Origin: CAITNM01 sp964446295 | GTDB lineage: Bacteria; Pseudomonadota; Alphaproteobacteria; Paracaedibacterales; CAITNM01 | Direction of reading: 5' to 3' | DNA: 7,987 bases | NCBI GenBank assembly: GCA_964446295.1 | Contig: CAYUNR010000059.1 | Span: 1-7,987 of the forward strand | Shown here: positions 1 through 6,013 of the stretch, piece by piece | Position numbering within the stretch: position 1 is the stretch's first letter | Layout: every line of letters begins with the position of its first letter | Position numbers and translations under genes: made by a program | Notes under the pieces: generated by a model | What the model was told of the DNA's origin: nothing | Databases searched by the model: none | The model's input: only the letters and a program-made list of their open reading frames with translations

Positions 1-114
1 TAGTTATTACTAGCGATTTTTCATGTTTTTTTCAAGGCAAATTTATTGGGTCAAATTTTGGATGGTTATATTTATCGTTGAAAAATGATAGATTACAATG
101 AATTAGGCAGATTT

Positions 115-141
115 TTGTAATTTCGTAACGTATGTGATAAT
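115..141 (+). promoter_or_regulatory. Candidate promoter for the NhaC-family gene
   Basis: TTGTAA at 115-120 matches four of six bases of a sigma-70 -35 box. GATAAT at 136-141 matches five of six bases of a -10 box and is preceded by TGT, giving an extended -10 (TGn). The spacer is only 15 bp, which is short but tolerable with an extended -10. Transcription would begin near 148 and give a leader of about 34 nt. A rival pair, TTGAAA (78-83) and AATTAG (101-106) with 17-bp spacing, is also present, so the assignment is tentative. Confidence 0.3.
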
Positions 142-172
142 TGCTTGGTGCCCATAGAAATTTAACAACCAT

Positions 173-177
173 GAGGA
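173..177 (+). promoter_or_regulatory. Shine-Dalgarno site of the antiporter gene
   Basis: GAGGA lies four bases before the ATG at 182. It is one of only two clearly purine-rich ribosome binding sites in the window, the other being that of tolQ, and it supports 182 as the start. The ATG at 171 overlapping it opens only a 7-codon out-of-frame reading frame that stops at 192-194. Confidence 0.6.
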
Positions 178-181
178 TTGC

Positions 182-1471
182 ATGCGTTTCTTGACTTTGT
201 TTTCGCCGATATTCTTATTTCTTCTTTTGTTTGTCGGCAGCGGACTTTTATTTACATGGCAAGGTGTTGAACAGGCTTTTTATCAAATTGCTCCAACGGT
301 TGCAATACTTCCTGCTATCCTACTTGCGTTCTTTTTGCTAAAGGGGCCAATGCAAGAACGCTTACATAGCTTCTTGGATGGGTTAAGGCATCGAGATATT
401 GTCACTATGTGTCTAATATTTTTGCTGGCCGGTGCTTTTAACGTTGTGACGAAATCAATTGGTTGTGTTGACGCGACTGTTAACTTGGTTCTTTCACTTA
501 TCCCCACTCATTTCGTATTAATAGGTTTATTTTTAACTGCTGCTTTTATTTCAACAGCCATTGGTACATCTATGGGTACTATTGCGACCATGGGGCCAAT
601 AGCGGTGGGTATTGCAAATCATGGAGTTTTACCTATTGATTTAGGCATTGCCACTGTTGTTGGTGGTGCAATGTTTGGTGATAGCTTATCACCAGTAGGG
701 GACACCACTATTGCTGCAGTTCTTTCTCAGGGGGCAGATTTTAGAAAAAAATTAATTTTGAACTCAATCGTTGCCTGTATTGCGGCCGTTATTATGCTTA
801 TTATTTTGTGGCTTATTCACACACCGGCGACAGATGCCATTGTGAAAGATTATGATTTGGTTTTAGTGATTCCTTACGTTGTGCTGGTTTTGTTAGCGTT
901 CGCTGGAATGAACGTGTTCCAAGTTTTGATATCAGGTTTGCTTGTGGCTGGATCGATTGGATTTTTTCACCATTCATATAGCTTAATTAGCTTTGCTAAA
1001 GATATCGCTAAAGGCTTTGAGAGCATGCAAGATATTTTCTTACTGTCGCTTTTTGTAGGCGGGCTTGCAGGCATGTTAAAAGAGATGGGAACGATGCGGT
1101 ATGTGGCTGATTTTATTGGTAAAGTTCATCATTTAAGCAAGCGTTCTGCGCAATTAGTCATTGGTGGATTAGTCTCAATTTTTGATGTTCTGATTGCTAA
1201 CAACTGTGTTGCTATTATTTTTAGCGGTGAAATTGCAAAAACCATTGCGCACCGATACAAAATTCCTAATCATTATACCGCAGCATGGCTTGATATTTTT
1301 TCATGCGTATTTCAAGGAATTATTCCTTATGGAGCGCAAATTTTATTGGCAAGCACTTTGTCAGGCGTGTCTCCGTTGATAATTGCAGGGCAAGTATATT
1401 ATTGCTACATTTTAGGTGTTGTTGTTATTGCTTACATTGCATTTGTTCCTGTTAAGAAAGAAGTCGTTTAA
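182..1471 (+). CDS. NhaC-family Na+/H+ antiporter
   Basis: This is a predicted polytopic inner-membrane antiporter of 429 residues, a normal length for the NhaC family. Its likely role is exchange of Na+ for protons, or for an organic acid as in the MleN malate/lactate branch. About eleven or twelve hydrophobic segments run from residue 5 to 422 with short loops between them. The best signatures are the glycine-rich GTSMGT (128-133) followed by GDSLSPVGDTT (166-176), whose aspartates and serines fit the conserved ion-binding region of NhaC proteins. In the second half, IANN (338-341) and IIPYGAQ (380-386) look like the counterpart from the internal inverted repeat of such carriers. The ATG at 182 has GAGGA four bases upstream. 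No terminator is visible after the stop, and the next gene starts 35 bp downstream, so read-through into the toxin-antitoxin genes is possible. The family assignment is firm; the substrate is not. Confidence 0.85.
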   Translation: MRFLTLFSPIFLFLLLFVGSGLLFTWQGVEQAFYQIAPTVAILPAILLAFFLLKGPMQERLHSFLDGLRHRDIVTMCLIFLLAGAFNVVTKSIGCVDATVNLVLSLIPTHFVLIGLFLTAAFISTAIGTSMGTIATMGPIAVGIANHGVLPIDLGIATVVGGAMFGDSLSPVGDTTIAAVLSQGADFRKKLILNSIVACIAAVIMLIILWLIHTPATDAIVKDYDLVLVIPYVVLVLLAFAGMNVFQVLISGLLVAGSIGFFHHSYSLISFAKDIAKGFESMQDIFLLSLFVGGLAGMLKEMGTMRYVADFIGKVHHLSKRSAQLVIGGLVSIFDVLIANNCVAIIFSGEIAKTIAHRYKIPNHYTAAWLDIFSCVFQGIIPYGAQILLASTLSGVSPLIIAGQVYYCYILGVVVIAYIAFVPVKKEVV

Positions 1472-1506
1472 GTAGTTAATTAACTTATTAGTTGTGGTGC
1501 GTGAGA

Positions 1507-1890
1507 ATGAATGAAATTAACATAGATAAGCTCATCAAGGCATTCGGAGTTTTTGAACGCTTCAGAACAGGCATGGTAACTGACCGTGATCAGGCTGGTG
1601 CAGTTCAGGCTTTTGAATTTTGTTATGAGTTAGCATGGAAAATAATGAAGCGCTTCTTAGAAACTCAAGGACTTGAGTGTGGTTCTCCTAAAGATACTTT
1701 CAGGAAAGCTGCTTTGGAAAAAATGATTGCTGATCCAGAATTGTGGTTTGAATTTCAAAAAAAACGTAATTTAACCGTGCATACTTATGAACAGGAAAAT
1801 TTAGATATTATTGTCAGTATTTTTGATGATTTTTCAAAAGAAATAAATCGCCTTATTCAAAAATTGCAAGAACTTCAGAAATGCAAATAG
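1507..1890 (+). CDS. hepT: HEPN-domain toxin HepT (HI0074/TIGR01987-type)
   Basis: This small soluble protein of 127 residues is mostly helical and belongs to the family once called nucleotidyltransferase substrate-binding protein. It is the toxin half of HEPN/MNT pairs; characterised members are RNases that are silenced when the partner adds AMP to a tyrosine. The diagnostic RX4HXY motif is intact as RNLTVHTY at residues 87-94 (Arg87, His92, and Tyr94 as the predicted AMPylation site). The earlier FEFCYELAWKIMKRFLE block (36-52) and SPKD (60-63) are also typical. I chose the ATG at 1507; in-frame TTG (1492) and GTG (1501) would add five or two residues with no better ribosome site. The last ten bases overlap mntA, which implies translational coupling and balanced toxin and antitoxin supply. 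Identification is strong; RNase activity and toxicity are inferred from the family. Confidence 0.88.
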   Translation: MNEINIDKLIKAFGVFERFRTGMVTDRDQAGAVQAFEFCYELAWKIMKRFLETQGLECGSPKDTFRKAALEKMIADPELWFEFQKKRNLTVHTYEQENLDIIVSIFDDFSKEINRLIQKLQELQKCK

Positions 1891-2177
1891 ACGAGTCTCA
1901 TTTATCTATTATTTTGCAGATTTTAAAAAAATATCCTTATTCATTTTATGCTTTTGGTTCGCGAGTTAAAGGAACTGCAAAGCAATTTTCTGATCTTGAT
2001 CTCGTATTTTTTGATGATATTCCTTGGAATGTGCGTGCGCACATAGATGAAGATTTTGAAGATTCTGACTTGCCATTTAAAGTTGATGTTATCGATTGGC
2101 AAATGTGTGACGCGCAATTTCGTGAAGCAATAAAGCCTGATTTGGTTTGTATTCAAGAAAAACCCAGCGGCATATAG
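1881..2177 (+). CDS. mntA: MntA-type nucleotidyltransferase antitoxin
   Basis: This is a minimal nucleotidyltransferase (MNT fold) of 98 residues. In HepT/MntA pairs it neutralises the HEPN toxin by transferring AMP from ATP to the toxin tyrosine. The hallmark GSX10DXD motif is exact: GSRVKGTAKQFSDLD at residues 26-40, with Asp38 and Asp40 as metal ligands. A third acidic residue is expected on the following strand and is probably Asp69 in FKVDVIDW (66-73). The length is normal for this family, so the gene looks intact. The ATG at 1881 sits inside the end of hepT with no clear Shine-Dalgarno site, consistent with coupled translation. The stop at 2175-2177 is only three bases before the next start and in the same frame, so the first MFS gene probably shares its transcript. 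Confidence 0.87.
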   Translation: MQIDESHLSIILQILKKYPYSFYAFGSRVKGTAKQFSDLDLVFFDDIPWNVRAHIDEDFEDSDLPFKVDVIDWQMCDAQFREAIKPDLVCIQEKPSGI

Positions 2178-2180
2178 TGC

Positions 2181-3398
2181 ATGCTATTCATAGCTGTTGC
2201 TTTTATTGAATTTTTAGCAGGAATGGAAGTTGATATTTTCATTCCAAGTTATCCGGAATTACAACAACAGTTTTGTTTATCTCCCGCAAAAGTACAGCTG
2301 TGCTTAAGCCTGAATTTTATCACCTATTGTATTGGGTCATTATATGCTGGCCCATTGGGTGATCGTTATGGTTTGCGTAGGGTGATTTTATCAGGGCTGG
2401 TTATTTTTATAATCGGAAGCGTGGCGTGTTGCTTTGCTGCAGATTTTTCATATATTTTATTGGGAAGAATTCTACAAGGGTTTGGCATGGCTGCGCCAGC
2501 TTGTCTTGGTTATGTGGTTGTTGCAGAGCGGTATCCCATTGAAAAACAAGCAGCAATGTTTGGCACACTGAATGGGTTTACAAATATTGCTGTTGCCATT
2601 GCGCCAGTCATCGGCAGTTATCTAGCGCTTTATGCTGGCTGGCGTGGTAATTTCGCAGCGTTGTTAATATTAGCATTAATAGCGATGGGGTTTTGTCTAT
2701 TTGTGATCCCCAATGATAGTCACAAAAACAAAGACGTCTCACTGTCGTTAAAGGCTTATAAGCCATTTCTAAAATCAAAACTTTTTAAAAATTACATGGT
2801 TATTTTGTGCATGTATAATTTTACATATTGGGTGTTTATTGGCATGGGGTCGATTCTTTATGTAGAGGGATTTGGCGTTTCTTTGGCTAGCTTCGGTTAT
2901 TACCAAGGAGCTGTTGCAGGTTCTTTTGCGCTGATGAGTCTTTTAAGTCCTAAATTACTAAGTAAATTTGGCCATCAAAAATGTTTTAAAATATCAATTA
3001 TTTTGATAACTATTTTTGCGTCTTTAATTGGTTTAGTAGCCTTGCTTGATATTCGAAATCCCTTTCTTATTACCGTACTTATGTGTTTGCTTACTACGTG
3101 TACAGTGTTTCCTGTAAACATATTGTATCCAGTTTTACTTGATATTATTCCCAATGCAAAATCGCGTGCAGCCTCTGTAAATAATGTGATCAGGTTAGTT
3201 GGATCAGCTATTTGCATTGAATCAGCTAGTTATGTGTACAATGGCGCTTTTTTGCAAATTGGTTTGTTGATTTTTGGGCTTTCAATTGTCGGGCTAATTT
3301 TTGCAAGATCAGTTAGTTATTGGAGAAAAGAAAATTCAGAACATGTGTTTGATAGAGACTGTTTCGTTAAAGAAAATAACTTAACCATATTTTTGTAG
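2181..3398 (+). CDS. Bcr/CflA-like MFS transporter, first tandem copy
   Basis: This is a predicted 12-helix inner-membrane transporter of the major facilitator superfamily, 405 residues. The N-terminal EVDIFIPSYP (16-25) resembles the drug/H+ antiporter signature of the Bcr/CflA branch. GDRYGLRR (60-67) is the loop 2-3 motif A. A charged stretch around 177-190 marks the central cytoplasmic loop between helices 6 and 7. Export of a drug or metabolite is the usual role, but the substrate cannot be told. The ATG at 2181 is the only possible start because an in-frame TAG (the mntA stop) lies one codon earlier; the ribosome site is weak (AGCGG, 2166-2170). A hand alignment with the downstream copy gives about 73% identical residues over the first 380, without gaps. 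After about residue 378 the sequence departs into a hydrophilic tail of about 27 residues that the second copy lacks. Confidence 0.85.
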   Translation: MLFIAVAFIEFLAGMEVDIFIPSYPELQQQFCLSPAKVQLCLSLNFITYCIGSLYAGPLGDRYGLRRVILSGLVIFIIGSVACCFAADFSYILLGRILQGFGMAAPACLGYVVVAERYPIEKQAAMFGTLNGFTNIAVAIAPVIGSYLALYAGWRGNFAALLILALIAMGFCLFVIPNDSHKNKDVSLSLKAYKPFLKSKLFKNYMVILCMYNFTYWVFIGMGSILYVEGFGVSLASFGYYQGAVAGSFALMSLLSPKLLSKFGHQKCFKISIILITIFASLIGLVALLDIRNPFLITVLMCLLTTCTVFPVNILYPVLLDIIPNAKSRAASVNNVIRLVGSAICIESASYVYNGAFLQIGLLIFGLSIVGLIFARSVSYWRKENSEHVFDRDCFVKENNLTIFL

Positions 3399-3459
3399 AG
3401 ATTAGGCTAAGCAAGAAATACAATGAAAACATTGAACCCTAGCTGAAGCTGATACATTT
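3399..3459 (+). other. Spacer between MFS copies with a possible 3'-end relic
   Basis: This 61-bp gap has no terminator or clear promoter. At 3425-3436 it carries a 12-base match to the last codons of the downstream MFS copy (4605-4616). Read in the frame of the first copy, it encodes the same four residues, Lys-Thr-Leu-Asn, that end the second protein. It may therefore be the displaced original end of the first gene. It can also be read as a tiny ORF, ATG at 3423 to TGA at 3444-3446 (seven codons), which I do not call as a gene. Confidence 0.4.
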
Positions 3460-4620
3460 ATGTTGTTTGTCGCTGTCGCTGTCATTTTTTTCTTAGCGGG
3501 AATGGAAGTTGATATTTTCATTCCAAGCTACCCAGAATTGCAACAACAATTTGGTTTATCCCCTGCAAAAGTACAATTGTGCTTAAGTTTGAATTTTGTC
3601 ACGTATTGCATTGCTTCATTGTATGCCGGTGCATTGGGTGATAAGTATGGTCTGCGTAAAGTTATTTTGTATGGTTTGGCTGTGTTCGTGTTGGGAAGCG
3701 TTGCTTGTTGTTTTGCTGCAGATTTTTCATACATTTTAGCCGGAAGAATATTGCAGGGTCTTGGTATGGCAGCTCCAGCCTCCCTTGGTTATGTGATTAT
3801 AGCAGAACGATATTCGCCAGAAAAACAAGCGTCAATGCTTGGCACATTAAATGGTTGTATAACAGTCGCTATGGCATTTGCGCCCGTAATTGGTAGCTAC
3901 GTTGCACTTTACGCAGGTTGGCGAGGAAATTTTGCAGTACTGCTGTTATTAGCCTTGGTTGCTCTTGGTTTTTGCTTATTTCTTTTGCCTGAGGATGATA
4001 GAAAAAGGGAAAATGTTTCTTTGTCATTATCAAGCTATCTGATACTTTTTCAGTCGAAGACTTTTTGTAAATATTTAGTAATTGTTTGTGCGTATATCTG
4101 TTCATATTGGACATTTATTGGTATGGGCTCAATTCTTTATATTGAGGGGTTTGGCGTGACGCTTGCGAATTTTGGGTTTTATCAGGGGGCAATCGCAGGT
4201 TCGTTTGCAGTGATTAGCTTTTTGAGCCCTAAATTACTGAGTAAATTTGGGTATCAAAAATGTTTTAAAATATCAATTATTTTGATCACAGTTGTTGCTG
4301 TATTAATAGGTTTGGCCGCTTTGTTGGGCGTTAATAACCCAGTGTTAATTACTGTCTTAATGTGTATGTTTGCTTTGCCCATGGTATTGCCTGTTAATAT
4401 TTTGTATCCTCTTGTGTTAGAAGTGGTTCCGGAGACAAAGTCACGGGCAGCTGCTGTGGTAAACGTTGCTAGGTTAGTTATATCGGCAATTTGCATTGAA
4501 GTAGTAAGCTATATGTATAACGGTAATTTTTTACACTTAGGTTTATTGATTTTAGGGCTTTCTATCGTGGGGGTGATTTTTGCAAGAAGTGTGAAACTTT
4601 CCGGGAAAACATTGAATTAA
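3460..4620 (+). CDS. Bcr/CflA-like MFS transporter, second tandem copy
   Basis: This second MFS carrier of 386 residues is a paralogue of the gene just upstream and has the same fold and likely the same general role in efflux or solute exchange. EVDIFIPSYP (16-25) is unchanged and motif A reads GDKYGLRK (60-67). Differences cluster in the central loop (about 189-215), helix 10 (about 303-310) and residues 132-140, positions that could alter substrate choice. It ends cleanly after FARSVKLSGKTLN, without the tail of the first copy. The ATG at 3460 matches the start of the first copy, and no alternative start lies between it and the upstream in-frame TGA at 3433-3435; there is no convincing Shine-Dalgarno site. 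Membership of the family is firm and the substrate is unknown. Confidence 0.85.
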   Translation: MLFVAVAVIFFLAGMEVDIFIPSYPELQQQFGLSPAKVQLCLSLNFVTYCIASLYAGALGDKYGLRKVILYGLAVFVLGSVACCFAADFSYILAGRILQGLGMAAPASLGYVIIAERYSPEKQASMLGTLNGCITVAMAFAPVIGSYVALYAGWRGNFAVLLLLALVALGFCLFLLPEDDRKRENVSLSLSSYLILFQSKTFCKYLVIVCAYICSYWTFIGMGSILYIEGFGVTLANFGFYQGAIAGSFAVISFLSPKLLSKFGYQKCFKISIILITVVAVLIGLAALLGVNNPVLITVLMCMFALPMVLPVNILYPLVLEVVPETKSRAAAVVNVARLVISAICIEVVSYMYNGNFLHLGLLILGLSIVGVIFARSVKLSGKTLN

Positions 4621-4659
4621 ATAACCAAAATTCATCTGAATATCGATAACAAAGGTATC

Positions 4660-4688
4660 TGGTCAAAGCTCATGAAAAGTTTTATGAT
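4660..4688 (+). promoter_or_regulatory. Candidate promoter of the slyB-tol operon
   Basis: TGGTCA at 4660-4665 (four of six -35 bases) is separated by 17 bp from TATGAT at 4683-4688 (five of six -10 bases). Transcription would start near 4695, giving a leader of about 23 nt before the slyB ATG. It lies in the largest gap downstream of the antiporter gene, where a new transcription unit would be expected given the change from transporter to envelope genes. Confidence 0.4.
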
Positions 4689-4695
4689 CGATCAT
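4684..4695. promoter_or_regulatory. Perfect 12-bp palindrome, possible operator
   Basis: ATGATCGATCAT is an exact inverted repeat overlapping the proposed -10 box and transcription start of the slyB-tol unit, where a dimeric repressor could block the polymerase. It has no loop and no T-run, so it is not a terminator. A second small inverted repeat, ATTCA-TC-TGAAT, lies upstream at 4630-4641. The regulator, if any, is unknown, and a 12-bp palindrome in AT-rich DNA can arise by chance. Confidence 0.3.
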
Positions 4696-4717
4696 TGATA
4701 CAAATTATTTGAATTTT

Positions 4718-5215
4718 ATGAAAATGAAGAAAGTTTTTTTAGTAGTCTTGTCAACCTTGCCATTGTTTTTAACAAGCTGTGCGCCAAAATTAGGTGGTAG
4801 TGATTATTCCATGGCAGATGTAGGTGCGAACAGCACAAGTCTTCGTGGGTCCATTATTTCTATTCGCGTAGTTAATCTTGTCGCAACAGATGCTAACAAG
4901 CCAGGACTAGGTGCTGCTGCGGGTGCAATTGCAGGTGGTACCACTGGTTATGTTGTAAGTAATGGCGGGCCATTTACGTCAGTTGCTGGTGGCTTATTAG
5001 GTGCTGCTGCAGGGCATTTTGCAGAACAAGCGCTAACTAATCAGGAAGGCTTTGAATACACAGTCCAGCTTGATAGCGGTGAAGTGAAGACAATTGCTCA
5101 AGGTGCAGAACCAAGAATGGCAGTTGGGCAACGTGTTATAGTTGTGTTGAATAACAAAGGTGTTGGTGGGCAGCAAGCTCGTTCACGTGTTATTCCTGAT
5201 AACTCAGCGCACTAG
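4718..5215 (+). CDS. slyB: SlyB-like outer-membrane lipoprotein
   Basis: This is a predicted lipoprotein of 165 residues resembling SlyB and the 17-kDa surface-antigen family. The signal peptide has a Lys-rich start, a hydrophobic core and a lipobox LTSC, so Cys21 should be acylated after cleavage. The next residue is Ala, with no Asp at +2 to hold it in the inner membrane, so sorting to the outer membrane is expected. Residues 63-101 form a glycine-zipper membrane segment (GLGAAAGAIAGG and later GGLLGAAAGH). The C-terminal part, with DSGEVKTIAQG (119-129) and the VGQRVIVV strand (136-143), matches the small beta-rich domain of SlyB. I start at ATG 4718; an ATG at 4724 and a TTG at 4709 are also in frame, none with a clear ribosome site. 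SlyB is linked to envelope stability in enterobacteria. It lies 12 bp ahead of tolQ and is probably cotranscribed. Confidence 0.82.
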   Translation: MKMKKVFLVVLSTLPLFLTSCAPKLGGSDYSMADVGANSTSLRGSIISIRVVNLVATDANKPGLGAAAGAIAGGTTGYVVSNGGPFTSVAGGLLGAAAGHFAEQALTNQEGFEYTVQLDSGEVKTIAQGAEPRMAVGQRVIVVLNNKGVGGQQARSRVIPDNSAH

Positions 5216-5218
5216 TTA

Positions 5219-5223
5219 GAGGG
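5219..5223 (+). promoter_or_regulatory. Shine-Dalgarno site of tolQ
   Basis: GAGGG lies four bases before the ATG at 5228 and just after the slyB stop. It is the strongest ribosome site in the envelope operon and fixes the tolQ start, including the unusual N-terminal extension. Confidence 0.65.
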
Positions 5224-5227
5224 ATTT

Positions 5228-6013
5228 ATGGACGCGCAATCTGCAACAGTAGCAACCGCTGCTGCTATGCCAAGTATTCCATCTGCAAGCGATGTCGTAA
5301 TGCAAACAATGGTGCAAGCTGGTCCTCAGGTGGCAAAACACTTGTCAATGTGGGACTTGTTCTGGGGGGCAGACATCATTATTAAATTAGTGATGGCTGG
5401 CCTTATAGTTGCTTCAGTTTGGTCTTGGACAATTATTTTTCATAAGGTTATTAGAATGCACCGTTTGAGCGGCTTGGCTGATCAATTTGAAGAAGCCTTT
5501 TGGTCAGGTGGGCCTTTAGATGAGTTGTTTAATCGATTGCAAAATCGTTATACAGATCCAATGTCGGCAGTTTTTTGCGCGGCAATGCGTGAATGGCGTC
5601 GTTCAATTTCAAAAGGTTACACAAAAGCTGCAGGCATGCGTGGAACTTTAGAGCAGCGTATTGAGCGTGTTATGCACGTTACGATTGGTCGTGAGATGGA
5701 TCAATTAGAAAGGCATATGGGCTTTTTGGCCTCTCTTGGTGCAAACGCAGTAATTATTGGTTTGTTTGGTACAGTTTTAGGTATTATGAATGCCTTTGAA
5801 AACATTGCGACCATGCAAAACACTAACCTTGCTGTGGTAGCGCCTGGTATTTCTGAAGCTCTATTTGCTACAGCTATTGGCTTGATCGCAGCTATTCCAG
5901 CAGCAATTGCATACAATAAATTGTCTAGCGATTTAAACAGATATGCTAATCGTCTAGATGCGTTTGTAAGTGAATTTGGTTCGATTATTTCTCGTCAATT
6001 GGAAGAAAGCTAA
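5228..6013 (+). CDS. tolQ: Tol-Pal system proton channel subunit TolQ
   Basis: TolQ is the inner-membrane stator subunit that, with TolR, uses the proton gradient to drive TolA during outer-membrane constriction and envelope maintenance (ExbB/MotA superfamily). The protein has 261 residues. An alanine-rich, hydrophilic N-terminus of about 45 residues precedes the first membrane helix (about 50-72), longer than the short periplasmic start of the E. coli protein and of a kind seen in alphaproteobacteria. A large cytoplasmic domain follows (about 75-162), then helix 2 (about 166-188, with GANAVIIGLFGTVLGIMNAF) and helix 3 (about 205-230, with ALFATAIGLIAAIPAAIAYN). The GLFGTVLG and TAIGLIAAIPA segments are the family's pore-lining signatures. 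The stop TAA shares a base with the tolR ATG (TAATG), implying tight coupling. Confidence 0.95.
   Translation: MDAQSATVATAAAMPSIPSASDVVMQTMVQAGPQVAKHLSMWDLFWGADIIIKLVMAGLIVASVWSWTIIFHKVIRMHRLSGLADQFEEAFWSGGPLDELFNRLQNRYTDPMSAVFCAAMREWRRSISKGYTKAAGMRGTLEQRIERVMHVTIGREMDQLERHMGFLASLGANAVIIGLFGTVLGIMNAFENIATMQNTNLAVVAPGISEALFATAIGLIAAIPAAIAYNKLSSDLNRYANRLDAFVSEFGSIISRQLEES

Larger units (their letters stand above)
1..181. other. Upstream intergenic region, no supported gene
   Basis: This AT-rich stretch precedes the NhaC-family antiporter. One plus-strand frame is open from the left edge (position 3) to a TGA at 99-101 and could be the last 32 codons of a gene outside the window, but the peptide resembles nothing I recognise. 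The minus strand offers only short unrecognised frames, such as one starting at 169-171 that stops within 50 codons. The only other content I can suggest is a candidate promoter and a Shine-Dalgarno sequence. No tRNA, riboswitch fold or hairpin with a T-run is apparent. Confidence 0.5.
2181..4620 (+). repeat. Tandem gene duplication, 1279-bp period
   Basis: The two MFS genes form a direct tandem repeat. Matching positions are exactly 1279 bp apart from the start codons to at least the 34-base identical block at 2974-3007 and 4253-4286, and the protein alignment needs no gap through about residue 380. Many synonymous and replacement changes separate the copies, so the duplication is not recent. 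Another perfect block of 29 bases lies at 2220-2248 and 3499-3527. Confidence 0.8.

Noticed and set aside
3..101. Open frame from the left edge as the tail of an upstream gene
   Set aside because: Its 32 codons match no motif I know, and 30-codon open frames are common by chance. It is noted only in the intergenic entry.
171..194. Seven-codon upstream reading frame overlapping the antiporter start
   Set aside because: The ATG at 171 lies within the leader beside the GAGGA site and has no ribosome site of its own. Such short frames are expected by chance.
1474..1485. Perfect palindrome AGTTAATTAACT after the antiporter stop as a terminator
   Set aside because: It has no loop, is pure AT except at its ends, and lacks a following T-run, so it would not form a stable hairpin.
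1492..1506. Longer HepT starting at TTG 1492
   Set aside because: The extra residues (Met-Trp-Cys-Val-Arg) do not look like the family's start, and the ATG at 1507 gives the usual length.
3441..3450. AGCT-GA-AGCT inverted repeat before the second MFS gene
   Set aside because: A 4-bp stem with a 2-base loop and no T-run is too weak for a terminator or regulatory hairpin.
2975..4496. Two similar minus-strand open frames (2975-3217 and 4254-4496) with matching peptide ends
   Set aside because: They are antisense shadows of the two homologous MFS genes; their similarity simply reflects the tandem duplication.
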